Assembly: GCA_030674185.1 (NCBI GenBank)
Contig: CM060308.1
Span: forward strand, 29,668,504-29,732,503
Direction of reading: 5' to 3'
DNA length: 64,000 nt
From: Monoplex corrugatus
Taxonomy: Eukaryota > Mollusca > Gastropoda > Littorinimorpha > Ranellidae
Below are positions 46,690 to 58,191 of the stretch, piece by piece. The notes under the pieces are model-generated. The model did not search any database, had not been told where the DNA came from, and saw only the letters and a list, made by a program, of their open reading frames with translations. Made by a program: the position numbers and the translations under genes. The first letter of the stretch is position 1. Each line of letters opens with the position of its first letter.

Positions 46690-47545
46690 TTCAAGCATTC
46701 CGATTTTTCTCAGATGCATGTATGCACTTTATCTGCCTACACTGTGCAGACAATATGTTGCTGCTCAGTCTGCGTACTCTCTTCAGTGGACATACATGCT
46801 GGGTGTTTTCATGTTTCCATATGCTAGCCATTGACATGGCATAACTCTCGCTACGAGCGTCAGGATTTCCCGATCATGTCTCAACAATGCTTGTCTACGA
46901 GCGTCGGAGAAATCCGACGTGAGTTTTGAAAATTCCCGGGGCTTTCAGTATTTCCGTTAACCGAAACTAATAGACAGAAATAGACTCTTTGGCATTTTTT
47001 AGCCTCATTTCAGGCCATGAGGTCACTGTACTAAGCAGTTGGTATGTGGACAGTGCAAAGTTCATGACCCACTATCTCCGCAGTGAAGCAGACGATGGAA
47101 AAGCAAATGGCTGAACAATACTCAACAACTCAGTGCTGTTCAACACATTCTCTTCCATCAGTGCACGTGGAGTGTGTGCATGTTGGATTTTATGAAATTT
47201 CATTCAAAATGTGACTGTAGGAACTGATGTATTGACCTGACTGTGTATATGACTGTAGGAACTGATGTACTGACCAATCTTTTAATATAAGACCTGCCAA
47301 ATTTCAAAATTTGTTTTCATTTGTTTGTATGAGAATTTTTCTCATCACCTATACAAATGGTGCATATCACGGGAACAGCAAGGGGCATAATCGTATGTAG
47401 CGAGTGAGATAATTATCTTTACCATACATAGTGATTATGCATGTATACACATGAAGAAGTTTAGGCACTGGCAGGTCTGCACACACTGACCTGGGAGATT
47501 AGAAAAATTAAAGTCTTTCAACAGCCTACTGTCATTTCTCAGTGT
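46690..47545. repeat. Interspersed repeat pieces (gastropod SINE-like) in ATG14 intron
   Basis: 46700-46830 shares CTCTTCAGTGGACAT(A/G).ATGCTGGGTGTTTT-type sequence with 53040-53130. 47461-47510 shares CTGCACACACTGACCTGGGA with 53645-53675. The same two pieces occur in the same order at both loci, separated by unrelated filler. Confidence 0.55.
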
Positions 47546-47571
47546 GCACAATGAGGGGTAAAACATCTCAC

Positions 47572-47728
47572 CTGTAAGAAATCTTTCTGGGCAGTGTGAC
47601 CAGCAGCACACTGGACATCATCTGCAGTAGCTGTGTGGTGTGGCACAGTCCAGAGATTATGGCATATGTTGGGTTAGTCGCTGTATACCGCCGACAGTCA
47701 TCTGCAAAACTGGCTAGCTCTTGGCGGT
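47572..47728 (-). CDS. ATG14: ATG14 exon 7
   Basis: Acceptor cttgattttcag, donor TACAG/GTGAGA. It encodes TATNPTYAIISGLCHTTQLL then QMMSSVLLVTLPRKISY, matching the human NPAYTISAALCYATQLVNIL region. Phase 1 in, phase 2 out. A + strand frame over it is a shadow. Confidence 0.94.
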
Positions 47729-48924
47729 CTGAAAATCAAGAAAAACAGGTAAAGGGATTATACAATTCTGATAATGATGATGATAGGGGAGGGGGGGTGG
47801 AGCACATACAAACAGACACAACATTTATGTACTGAAGTGAAAATCTATGTATAAACAGTCAAGAAACACCATGATGCATGTAGCCATGTTTTCAAGTTAT
47901 CTGATAAGTACCATAACACACACAGTGAAAGATTCTTCATACTTTTAGTTATCACACTACTTTTGATAATACCATAAACAGCCACAGTAAACAATTTTTC
48001 ATAATTTTTGTTATTCTGTCACTATTCCTAACAGTCTTTAATAAAACTCAGAAATGAATATTCCAATTTTCTGTAACAGGTACATTCTTTTTGTTTTCCA
48101 CTATTTCCAATTCAATAAATACATTAGAAATTCAATTTGCAGAACTACTTTGTAAAAGCAAATGAGTATTTCAAAAGTTCAATTTGGTTTTTATATATCA
48201 ACAAACCTGTTATGCATGCCACTGTCAGTCAATGTTTATCTCGATGGTGAGTGAGAAAACATTCCACATTATCTACAAAACTGCACATCATCACAATACA
48301 TATCATTAACAGAACAAGAACACATGACCTGAAGTTTGGAAAGGAATGTTAGTTCACATTATCATGCCTTCTATTCATAACAATGATGCTGATGTCAAAA
48401 CATGTCCCCTGCAAATTTTTCAATGTACATAAATATAAGAATAAAGAGAACAGACCTACCAAACAGAGGGGGAACAGGGGAGGGGGACAGAAAGAAAGCA
48501 AACAGCTATGGCAAATTCTAGATCTATACATTTTAAGTTTGTCAAGCAGCTTTCAACTTTTGACCAGAACTATTCAGACACATTTTAGATCAAATTATCA
48601 CCGTCACCATCACTCCATTAAAAACAAAAACAAAAAACAAAACAAAAAAACAACAACAAAAAACAAAAACAAAAAAAAAGCAGCAGCTCCCTCTCCAGTG
48701 GGTTTATCTGGTTTTTAGTTGTTTACTGTTCCCAAGTTTACTTATTATAACAAGATGACATTTACTTTGCTGTGACAACTGACAGCTCTTTCCTTCCTGA
48801 GTACAGCTAACTCAGTGGTGTAGCATGTAACCCTGTTTGTGTGAATGGGTTGTTCAGGGGGTGGGGTGGCAGGGGGGTGTGAATGAAAGAAGTGGGGCAC
48901 ATTCTGGCCCAGCTTTCTTTCTCC

Positions 48925-48928
<4 letters not shown>

Positions 48929-48996
<68 letters not shown>

Positions 48997-49012
48997 TGTG
49001 TGTGTGTGTGTG

Positions 49013-49056
<44 letters not shown>

Positions 49057-49138
49057 GTGTGTGTGTGTGTGTGTGAGTGTGTGATGTGTGTAGTGTAGTG
49101 TGTGAGTGTATGTGTGTGAGTGTATGTGTGTGAGTGAA
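48929..49138 (+). repeat. (TG)n microsatellite
   Basis: About 200 bases of TG with a few TA and GAG interruptions. Confidence 0.96.
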
Positions 49139-49177
49139 AAAACAGACAGAGACAGAAAGGGAGGGGGAGAGAGAGAG

Positions 49178-49253
<76 letters not shown>

Positions 49254-49290
49254 GAGAGAGAGAGAGAGAGTGTGTGTGTGTGTGTGTCAG
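49139..49290 (+). repeat. (GA)n microsatellite with TG end
   Basis: Purine tract (GA)n of about 120 bases ending in a short TG run. Confidence 0.96.
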
Positions 49291-49449
49291 AGAGAGCAAA
49301 CTGAAAATAAAACCAAACATACTAACACTGAAAATAATACTAACACTGATTTTACAGAAAAAAATCATGAAAAACAAACAAAAAAGCTTCAACGTGAATC
49401 GAACAAATCATATTTTCTTTTATCCCCACATCATCACAGAGACCCTTAC

Positions 49450-49619
49450 CACTGGTCACCCCTGCCGAATAATCCCCATTGCCAGGCAGAGTGGACTCCA
49501 CAATCTTGATAAGGGTCTTGCCAAAACGATCTGTGTGTACCCACCGACCACTCATGTACGTCAGCTGGCTGGCTTCTGACAAGGCTCTAGCTGTGCTCAT
49601 GAAGAGACTGGACGATTCC
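49450..49619 (-). CDS. ATG14: ATG14 exon 6
   Basis: Acceptor atgtctgtag, donor CCAGTG/GTAAGG. ARALSEASQLTYMSGRWVHT and ESTLPGNGDYSAG match human LAEARRTTYLSGRWV and LPNNGDYSA. Phase 2 in, phase 1 out. Read-through beyond the donor is intronic. Confidence 0.95.
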
Positions 49620-49734
49620 CTACAGACATATACAGATTACGACTTTCAATGTACATACATCAATCAACTAAGCATAAATAGAGAAGCTTGTTTCCCCCTT
49701 CCAACCTTACTGCACAAGTATGAGACTTGCTCAA

Positions 49735-50263
49735 GGAACCCCCCGTGGGGATGCCGGGGGCTCTTTCAGTATAAATAGCATCCCCATCTTCTGGAAGTTC
49801 TGTGCTAGAAATTTCCTCTTTTCTGTCATTATCTTTGTTTCTGCCTTGTTCCTTTGTTTTCTATCATTTCTTCCTATCCTTTTCTGCCTTGCTGGTCCAT
49901 TCACCTATACATGTGTTCAATAAAGTCTACATACTTTTTCATACGATAAGTGCATTTCTGGCTCCAGGGAGGAGAGATATGTGGAAGCAATTTAAGGTAA
50001 TTTATGCCTGTTGTATATATTTTTGGTGTCCTTAGGTATGCTTGAATTTGTATTCAGGTGTGATTTTTAAATCCCCTGTATGATAAATTGGATGGAGTGA
50101 TCAACGCCGGAGGCATGTCCTTGGATTATGTGCACGAATGCATCGATATCTGCACCTAATTTTCTTTTCTTTTTAATTTTCCAATTTTGTATGTTTTGAA
50201 GCTGTTATAGCCCTGATATGGCTCTACACAGTCGACTGGGCTTTAAACAACAATAAGAATAAA
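49735..50263 (+). repeat. 530-bp-family interspersed repeat, copy in ATG14 intron 5
   Basis: Most complete copy: GGGGATGC at the left pairs with GCATCCCC 30 bases on, TATAAATAG lies between, TTCAATAAAGTC is a clean polyA signal at about 49918, and the tail is GCCCTGATATGGCTCTACAC, then AACAACAATAAGAATAAATG. It is opposite in orientation to the host gene and about 115 bases upstream of ATG14 exon 6 (gene sense). Confidence 0.87.
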
Positions 50264-50608
50264 TGTTCAAGAAAAAAATGTGAATGTGGCCTCCAGTCCA
50301 TCCATCTGTGAATGGGTATCTGGCCCTGTTCAGGGCTGGGATAAGCCATTTTAGCAAGGGAGGTGGGCACTGCCCTCGAGGATATTTCTGACCTTAGGGT
50401 TATATGACAACTTTCACTTTCCTTTTTATGTTGACCTATGGTGTAAGACCTGTTTTCCCCAAAGCAAGCATGAGTTTTGCCCTTTGCATAAAATGAGAGT
50501 GGCAAATGGTAAGTGAGAGAACCAACAATGGCAACACAAAGTAGCCCACTGGCTTTCATACACGCACGTGTACAAACATGAAAACATTGATAAATGCAAG
50601 TCTTTCTC

Positions 50609-50632
50609 ACACACACACACACACACACACAC

Positions 50633-50691
<59 letters not shown>
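50609..50691 (+). repeat. (CA)n microsatellite
   Basis: CA run interrupted once by AACAC. Smaller CA runs follow at 50723 and 50767. Confidence 0.95.
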
Positions 50692-50692
<1 letters not shown>

Positions 50693-51716
50693 GATGAACA
50701 CATGAAATACACATTTTTCATACACACACACAAATATAAAAACACTGATAAAGACAAGTCTTTCGCACACACACACACACACACCCAAAAACACAAGCAC
50801 ACACATATCTACTAGGGGTGGTGGGATGGGGAGTGGGACTGGGTCCACACATTTACACAGTTCAAACATACAGTTAATACTGTATAAAACAGTGTTTATC
50901 AAGAATAACAACAGATAATAACATGAAATCAGAGATGGGCAAATGTACTTCTAGTCTAAATATCTGGGTGAATTTACTGAAACTGACATAAATGTCACAA
51001 CTGCATTTTTTGAAAGTGGCTAATATTCTGTTTCCACAAAAAACGTGGTTTTCTTTCCTAAGATAACGCCCTGCAGTCGCAATGTACTTTTTTAAGAAAA
51101 AAAATATTTTGAAGGCCAATTCTAAGCATGGCAGACAGCTGAGCTTTGTACAATATGAAAGTTAAGCAGCAAATGGAAAACATCTCAAGCATCAAACATG
51201 ACTGACAAGTAAAACAGTGAGATAAAAATGGTGCTGGAAGCTGAAACACCAATTTGGTCAAGTTATTCAATTTCCACTGAAAAATGGATCATGCTCAGCT
51301 CAATATTTTGTTGTTATGAAGCAAAATTTTAAAGTGCGTTGAGGTCAACCAAGATTATTTCAGGTCATGAGATGACCAGTCAATTTCAGCACTGTTCTTC
51401 AATGTAGACCTACTTGGTTCAGGTATTTTGTAAGATTACTTTCCTCTCACCTCTCCTCAAATCACACATACTTGGTTCAGGTATTTTGCGAGATTACTTT
51501 CCTCTCACCTGTCCTCAAATCAAAACTGTAATCCCGCATCCTCAAGCAGGTGACTGATGATAATCGGGCATTTAATTTTATAGAAAATATGGCAAAACCA
51601 TTAGAACAGCAATGTGAACAACTTGTTTCCATGAATGTATGTAACTGTGTGCACATATATGCAAACATGACGAGTCCTGTAGGTCTCTGTGAGCGTGTGT
51701 GTGACAGCATGTATAT

Positions 51717-51790
51717 TGTGTAGTATGGTGTGTGTGAAAGAACAAGACAGAGGGGGACAGAAAGAGACAGAGAAAGACAGAGAGGAAGGC

Positions 51791-51876
<86 letters not shown>
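51717..51876 (+). repeat. (GA)n microsatellite
   Basis: GA-rich run starting as GACAGAGG variants and ending in pure GA. Confidence 0.93.
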
Positions 51877-52120
51877 TACAGTAATCTTGTATCAGTGTAA
51901 CAAAACAACAGCTATAACTAGACTAAGTCAAAAAAACATTTACTGAACATCAACATTAATTCAAACATACAACAGAAGTCACCAGGAAGTACATTATGCC
52001 AAAATAAAGTGGTATAGCAATACTTAAAAAAACTAATAAAATAAATTGTTAAAAATCAAGCATAACAAAGAGTAGGATTAAACACAGGTGCAACTCACAA
52101 ACTTAAAAAAGATCCTAACG

Positions 52121-52154
<34 letters not shown>

Positions 52155-52191
52155 AAGAACATCATGACAGTTAAAACAAAGAAACACTCAC

Positions 52192-52441
52192 AAGCTGAGA
52201 CTGGCACCCTCTGCAGTTAACTCCACAACAGGGAAGATGTAGTTCACTAGGTCTCCGATGACACGACGGCGCTCATCCCTCAAAGTCATGCTTTTCTTCT
52301 CCAGGTCCATCTTCCGGAAAGCAAGTTTATCCTGGGCCGCGATGTATGCAGCCCGCATCTTGGGCACTGAGGCCAGGGACTCCTGCACTTTCTCTGCATT
52401 GCGCTTGTTGACCCTGCATTGTTTAGCACGATACTTCTCAC
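52192..52441 (-). CDS. ATG14: ATG14 exon 5 (coiled coil)
   Basis: Acceptor gatttcag, donor CTT/GTGAGT. EKYRAKQCRVNKRNAEKVQE is coiled-coil-like. It continues to RDERRRVIGDLVNYIFPVVE, matching the human LRRSHILELTSVIFPIEEV block. This is the region that pairs with Beclin 1 in PI3-kinase complex I. Phase 1 in, phase 2 out. Confidence 0.94.
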
Positions 52442-52483
52442 CTGAAATCAGACATTTATACAACTTACAGGATGCCATCATGA

Positions 52484-52676
52484 TTAATCCTTTGACTCCC
52501 CCACCCTATCTACCAACTGCAAAAACTTAACTCTTTGACTTCCTCACCCTATCCACCAGCTTCCTACAGGAAGCTGGTGGACAGAGTGAAGAAGTCAAAG
52601 AGTTAAGTTTTTGCTTTGCTAGAATGGTTGACAATACAGGATGCTGAAGGACAGGGTTTGGGAATCAAAGGGTTAA
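52484..52676 (+). mobile_element. TTAA palindromic MITE copy (ATG14 intron 4)
   Basis: TTAATCCTTTGACTCCC to GGGAATCAAAGGGTTAA with the inner hairpin CCAGCTTCCTACAGGAAGCTGG. It has the same length and layout as 59034-59222 and lies only about 43 bases from ATG14 exon 5, inside the polypyrimidine/branch-point side of the intron. Confidence 0.88.
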
Positions 52677-53009
52677 ATTAATTAGCAACTGCATACACAC
52701 ATAAGTCCACTTCATCATTAGAAAAAACTCATCTTATCTGAGGCTACTCTTGTTAGTATTCTTCTGAAGAGTACGTAAGGGTCTCTTCCAAAAGTCTATT
52801 AAAGAAGGAATAAGCACAGTAAATAAAAAGTTATACATTGGGGGCAGAGGGTAATTAATGATGATGATGAAATTGTTCTTATCTTTTTAAAAAAATAACC
52901 CTTGCTTTACATTACAACCAGTAAAATCTTCACTTATATTTGAAGTTGTACCCCATGGCAATGCAGGTACTTAACACAACAAACACACAACAAAACAACA
53001 AAAAACAAA

Positions 53010-53250
53010 CATGCGTGTATGCACATTATTTTGTCCACACTTTGCAGATGGTACACTGTTGCATGGTCTACATACTCTGTCTTCAGTGGACATGAATATT
53101 GGGTGTTCTTGTTTCCATAAGCCAGCCACTGACATGACTTACAGGCTCTTTAAGTTTAATGTGCATACTTCATGTTCTGCATACGGATACCAGTCATCAG
53201 AACAGCCTAATTCTCTGACAAAGACCAGGACCAGGGCCATCTAAGCCCTG
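53010..53250 (+). repeat. Interspersed repeat, copy 2 of the 46690 unit
   Basis: CAGATGGTACACTGTTGCAT, CTTCAGTGGACATGAATATT and GGGTGTTCTTGTTTCCATAA are shared with 46700-46830. Confidence 0.6.
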
Positions 53251-53619
53251 GTGGGGTACACTGTCCCCCTCCCCACCCCCACCCCAAGCTAAAGTGAAAT
53301 TGCAAGTAAAAAGAACATTTCAGGGTCTCTCTCAAAAGTCCAATAAAGATGGAATAAAATGCAGTAAAATGTTTCATCAACTCAAATCATTCCACACACA
53401 CAAATTCTTGTGAAAAACTGACAACTGGCAGGAATTTTACTTCAACAAAATGAACAAAAAGTTGTACTGCATGAACCTGGAACAAAATGTTTAGGAATAT
53501 CATTTGAGAAAATGGCTGCATTCAGCAGAACAGTGAAACCATGACTGCCAGAAACAAATCCATGGTCTGCAATCAATAATACTCTCAAATCCATAGATCA
53601 TTCTGATGCCGGTAACATA

Positions 53620-53775
53620 TGGAAGGGTTTTAGGCGCTGACAGGTCTGCACACATGCTGACCTGGGAAATCAGGAAAATTACCCATTACAATGAGATACC
53701 AAGGACAGATCGAACCCATAACCTTCCAACTGGAAGTCCAATGTTTACCTGCTTGACCACCATGTCCATCAACAA
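53620..53775 (-). mobile_element. tRNA-derived SINE head (reverse)
   Basis: On the - strand: ATGGTGGTCAAGCAGGTAAA (A-box-like), then CCAGTTGGAAGGTTATGGG and GGTTCGATC (B box), about 55 bases apart, then a GACCTGGGAAATC-family body on +. This is a typical gastropod tRNA-SINE by recall. Confidence 0.65.
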
Positions 53776-54220
53776 AGTGATTATTTATACGGGTAACCCA
53801 CTGAAGACTAAGCATGACCACAGTGTAATAATGTAATGCTTACACAACGTAGCCCTAACAACCAAAGTGCATAGGCCTACATGCATTCAAGAAATCACGA
53901 TCAGAATGGGGGCAGAAAATTATTCATAAAATTTAATGACACATTTACATGATTTTTTCAGACCATTTCTTATATCTTGTTCCATTATTGCATTCATTCC
54001 TACTCTTTCAGCTGAAATATAAATAGTATATCAAAGTTTCAAGCTATTTTAGAGCACTTATGAATTAAAAGTGTGCTTGCTTTCATAAAAATAAAGTGGA
54101 TAGACTTTGGATGTAAGTGTAAGGAATGGTAGATTAAGGATGATGCTCAATATCCCAGAAAAAACCCAAACCATACTTGCATAAACTTACAAAAACAACA
54201 AACTGTATGTATTAAAAGAA

Positions 54221-54348
<128 letters not shown>

Positions 54349-54678
54349 TAAGGGCTCCCCTGAAAGATGTCTTCTGCCTGATCTCTTTTTTTCCTCCTAG
54401 TTCCTCATTTCACCCTTCTCCCACCCCTCCACTGAGACAATTTTGCTGTGACCTCTGTCTAAAAAGAGTGGTTTGTTCTAAAGCATTGTTTATATATTAG
54501 TAGTATGACTGTACTGAAATTGAAAAAAAAAAGGGTTAGAGAAAAACACCAATCAAAAATATGTCACAGCTGTGAACTCAAACTTGGAATAGGTCCAAAG
54601 TAACACAATTCAATGGGATGGCTATATATCTAGATCAAATGATAATGGGAAGATACAGATTACATATTTTATACTTAC

Positions 54679-54760
54679 GGTCTGCTTTCCTGATACGAGC
54701 TTCTTGGATGGACCACTTTAACAAGCGTATCCTTATCCTCAATTCATCAATTTCATCTCG
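54679..54760 (-). CDS. ATG14: ATG14 exon 4 (coiled coil)
   Basis: Acceptor atctgtttctttcag, donor GACC/GTAAGT. RDEIDELRIRIRLLKWSIQE then ARIRKAD is a charged helical segment. Phase 0 in, phase 1 out. Too short to stand out as an open frame; found by phase and splice sites. Confidence 0.9.
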
Positions 54761-55368
54761 CTGAAAGAAACAGATGGCATTGATTACATCCTATTCTGCT
54801 AGCCATGTCCTCTTGAGTATTATGTCATTTCTGCTTTGCACCTCTATTTTCTCTCAGAAACAATCATTACGGGTGATAGTAACAAAACAGATTTAGAAAA
54901 GCACTTTATAGATTACAGACATTAATCAAACCAGCAGAAGGCACTGACATTTATGATACAAAATCAACAGCACAGCAGTCACTACACAATGTTACGCTCT
55001 ATGTAAAATTAATGCAACAGTCATTAACAAGTTTAAAAAGAAAAAGAAAAAGAAAAAATTCAAAGAGTACATTCCTGCATCGGTTAACAAATGGTCAAAA
55101 CATTACTTGATAACGATACAATCCAAGTACCAATTACAAAAATGATCTGGAAGATATATAACAGGTATTATGAACATCAGATGCACACAGAAAACTTCTC
55201 TTGGCAACTGGTGAAAAATATTAACTAATAAGAATATATTACATTTTTCAAAAGTTGAGAACTGATGATGTTGGCACTGTTGCTGTTTACACTTCCTGTA
55301 TGTCTCTGTGCATGTTTAAGCTTTAAATAAAGAATACTTTATAGAAAGTAGAAAAAAATTAATATTAC

Positions 55369-55411
55369 CTTTGCTGCTCTTTGTTCTTTTGCAGCTATGC
55401 TCTGTCTTATC
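55369..55411 (-). CDS. ATG14: ATG14 exon 3 (43-nt micro-exon)
   Basis: Acceptor tgttttcttccag, donor AAAG/GTAATA. It completes an Arg codon and encodes IRQSIAAKEQRAAK. Phase 2 in, phase 0 out; both neighbours need exactly these phases. Confidence 0.85.
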
Positions 55412-55489
55412 CTGGAAGAAAACAAACAAACAAAAACCCTTAAAGATAACTGCTGTATGTCGTTAATACTTATATTTATAAGGAAGGCA

Positions 55490-55573
55490 TTAACCCTTGT
55501 ACTCCCTCACCATATCCACCAGCTCCTTGCTGGAAACTAGTGGATAAATAAGGGTGAGAAGTGAAAAGGTCAA
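55490..55573 (+). mobile_element. Short TTAA-MITE derivative
   Basis: TTAACCCTTGTACTCCCTCA and CCACCAGCTCCTTGCTGGAA with a decayed right arm. It retains only the inner palindrome. Confidence 0.7.
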
Positions 55574-56759
55574 AATTATGCTGGACCAAACCTCGTACAT
55601 TTCTGCCAATGCAAAAGAAATATACTGACTTCATGGTTTGTTGCCATCTGATCTGACACACTAAATACACATTTTATGACTTATTCACCAAAGTCTGAAA
55701 CAAAAATTAAAAACATGGTTTGACTGCCCATCTTCTTTAGGTTCATCATTACCATTGGTTTCTCTCTCATCTACTCCTCACTTCCACGATAATGTGAATA
55801 TTATATATTTCCATAATGTGAATGTTATAAAAATTTAAATGATACCGACAGATTTTCACTTTTAGTTTTACCACATGACTGCCAATGTGCCATGTGCCTA
55901 ATGCACAGAGGCAATATTGGTATCACCAAATCTTATCCTATCCTTTGTCTAAGCCATCCACCTACTCTTTCTCCTTAGCAACACGAAAGACTCTTGCCTC
56001 ATATGTTTGATGTATGAAAGTGATACTGATAAGTGATATCAAGAGATAGCAAGCCTGTTCTCTCTCTCTTATTCATCTCTAGGCTCACTACTCTTTCTCC
56101 CTCACTTTAGCAATTAGTGTGCCTGTTCTCTCTCTCCCTTATCCATCTCTGAGCTCACTACCCTATCTCCCTCACTTCTTAGCAATCTCTGACAGGCTGT
56201 TGCCATATACCACAGTCATGATTAATGTAAAAAAAAAAAAGTATCAACTAATACCATAACTAATACTGAAATTACTGAACAGTGTATCCTGTCCTTTCTG
56301 TCCATCTTATATCCTTCCGATATATATCTCCTTCATGACAATCCGATGTTCAAAGTTCATGGGGAAACACAGAAAAAGACAAAAACATGTACAGACAATG
56401 CTGAGGAACAGTCAGAGAAACTATTTGCAGATACCCAAATCTAACAAGAGCTGCAAAAATCTGGTAAACAGTTCCTTAGTGTGGCACCCTAATGACTCTT
56501 CATGGAGTTAAGGGAGAACAAGATCATCCCAACTCCTTCAACCCTCCCCCCCAAAAAAAGCCTCCCACATCACCATAACAAGAACAAATCACAGGCCTAT
56601 TCTGCTCACTATACATCTGTCTTCACCCTCTTTCCAAGGTCCTGTCTTTTCCATTTCTTTGACAGATCTCTGACTCAGGAAAAGCCCCATGTTATTCTTG
56701 AGACAATGCCTGATTGTCTGATTGGTGACGGAGTTTGGATTTTCAGAATTTTTACGAGG

Positions 56760-57180
56760 GATTTATAACACTCATACAACTCCCTACACATTCCATCCAA
56801 ATCTACCAATTATGTGGTAGACTCCTGGACCCTACAATGACAATATCCTGAAATGGAGAGGTGAGGGAGTGGCAGAGAGGGACCAATGAAACACTGACAC
56901 CATCAGAATGATGGAAACATTAGGGGCCTAATCCTTTAACTCCCACACACTGTTCACCAGCATCCTGCATTGTTATTCATGCTGGCAAAGCAAAAACTTA
57001 ACCCTTTGCCTTCTCACTCTAAGGGGAAGGAAGCTGGTGGATAGAGTGAGGGAGTCAACTGTCAAGGGGTTGTTTTTGCAGCTGGTGGATAGTGTGTGGG
57101 AGTCAAAGGGTTAAGAGAGGCAGAGAACAGACCAGTTTCTAATGTTGCAGGCTGGGACTGAACTGAGGATATCTCGAGGC
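56760..57180 (-). mobile_element. Diverged SINE copy interrupted by a MITE
   Basis: Shares with 23112-23420: CCTGAAATGG, GACC.ATGAAACA, AGAATGATG.AAACATTA, GGCAG..AACAG.CCAGTTT.TAATGTTG and GGCTGGGA.TGA. The family match is broken by the MITE at 56929-57114. Confidence 0.65.
56929..57114 (-). mobile_element. TTAA palindromic MITE copy inside the SINE
   Basis: CTAATCCTTTAACTCCC at the left, TGGGAGTCAAAGGGTTAA at the right, inner GGAAGGAAGCTGGTGG. Left TTAA mutated to CTAA. It splits the SINE at the place where the 23112 copy reads AAACATTAAGATAGGCAG. Confidence 0.75.
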
Positions 57181-57470
57181 CATATATATCGGTGATAACG
57201 CATATTTAGGCCTATATAAAATATATAAATTTATATCATTTCATGGAAAAAGTTCGGTTGACGAATTGTTGGCACTGAACAAACGTTATTCAACTTCTGT
57301 CCAGCGTAAGTTGATAAAATTAGCCTCTGATTCACGATTATAAAATAGTGATGCTTGGGAGACGTGTCACAATAATGCGCGGCAAACCAAGTAGACGATG
57401 ACAAAGCGATTATAAATAACCTAACAAAACACAAAATGACGAATTGCGGGAAGATCAGCTGTTGACCTAC

Positions 57471-57533
57471 CTTTCAACCAAATGCAAACGTTCCTTTGTT
57501 GCTTTTTCCAGTCTCTTCTGCAGATCACAGTAC
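57471..57533 (-). CDS. ATG14: ATG14 exon 2
   Basis: Acceptor ttgataattctgttttttcatttcag-type tract on the - strand, donor GAAAG/GTAGGT. The joined frame reads ESERYCDLQKRLEKATKERL then HLVER, beginning the coiled coil. Phase 2 in, phase 2 out. Confidence 0.9.
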
Positions 57534-57702
57534 CTGAAATGAAAAAACAGAATTATATCAATTATACCAAATCTCAAATCATGTGCTTGTCAGTCAAAAC
57601 ACAGGAAAATTAAGAAGGCTAAAAACCGAGGTCAGAATTGAGAATACGGCCATCGTCAATTCACTGATGTCACTGATCGTCTGATGTGACGAAGTATAGT
57701 AC

Positions 57703-57953
57703 CTTTCCGATTCACCAGTAGTTCTCGAGAAATTGCCCGACTTGACACAATCTCTGCAGTAAAATGGAAGCCTCGACCGCAAACACAGTGGACACCGTTC
57801 TACAGCCACAGCAAGCCCATCTCCAAATACTGAATAAACGAGAGAATCGTACGGGTCTTCACTTTCGTATCTCTCGTCTGCCATAACAAAGCTCGGATGG
57901 TAGGATTTGTTTACTTCCGGTGGCTCATGGGACTGTGGTGCCATGCCACACAT
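57703..57953 (-). CDS. ATG14: ATG14 exon 1 (start, CxxC pair)
   Basis: First coding exon of Barkor/ATG14, the subunit that directs Beclin 1-VPS34-VPS15 (PI3-kinase complex I) to autophagosome formation sites on the ER. VERCPLCLRSRLPFYCRDCV (C54, C57, C66, C69 from M1) matches the human [20 protein letters not shown] cysteine region, needed there for ER targeting. The donor is GAAAG/GTACTA. Three in-frame starts are possible: M1 at 57953 (poor Kozak), M4 at 57944 (G at -3, G at +4) and M24 at 57884 (also good); the CDS is 500, 497 or 477 residues against 492 in human. M24 begins MADERYESEDPYD and is plausible. Nine exons total 1503 nt in frame, a strong check on all boundaries. Confidence 0.93.
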
Positions 57954-58157
57954 TCAAACCTTCCAAAATGATTGGTCACCTGGGAAACGCTTCACTACGA
58001 CAGAGTCTGTATGAACTGTACTAACGTTTGTGTTTCTGATTAGGATTAATAAGATGTGGCCTGAGAATTCAGATGGGAATAGGGCGGAATAATAGCCTGT
58101 ACCAGTTTGCAAACGTTCCAGCCTGTCATTTTGGTGCAGACCTACTATGTCATCACT

Positions 58158-58191
<34 letters not shown>

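Noticed and set aside
50224..50911. 192- and 161-codon - strand frames
   Set aside because: Driven by the CA/TG repeat; no domain and no ATG14 homology.
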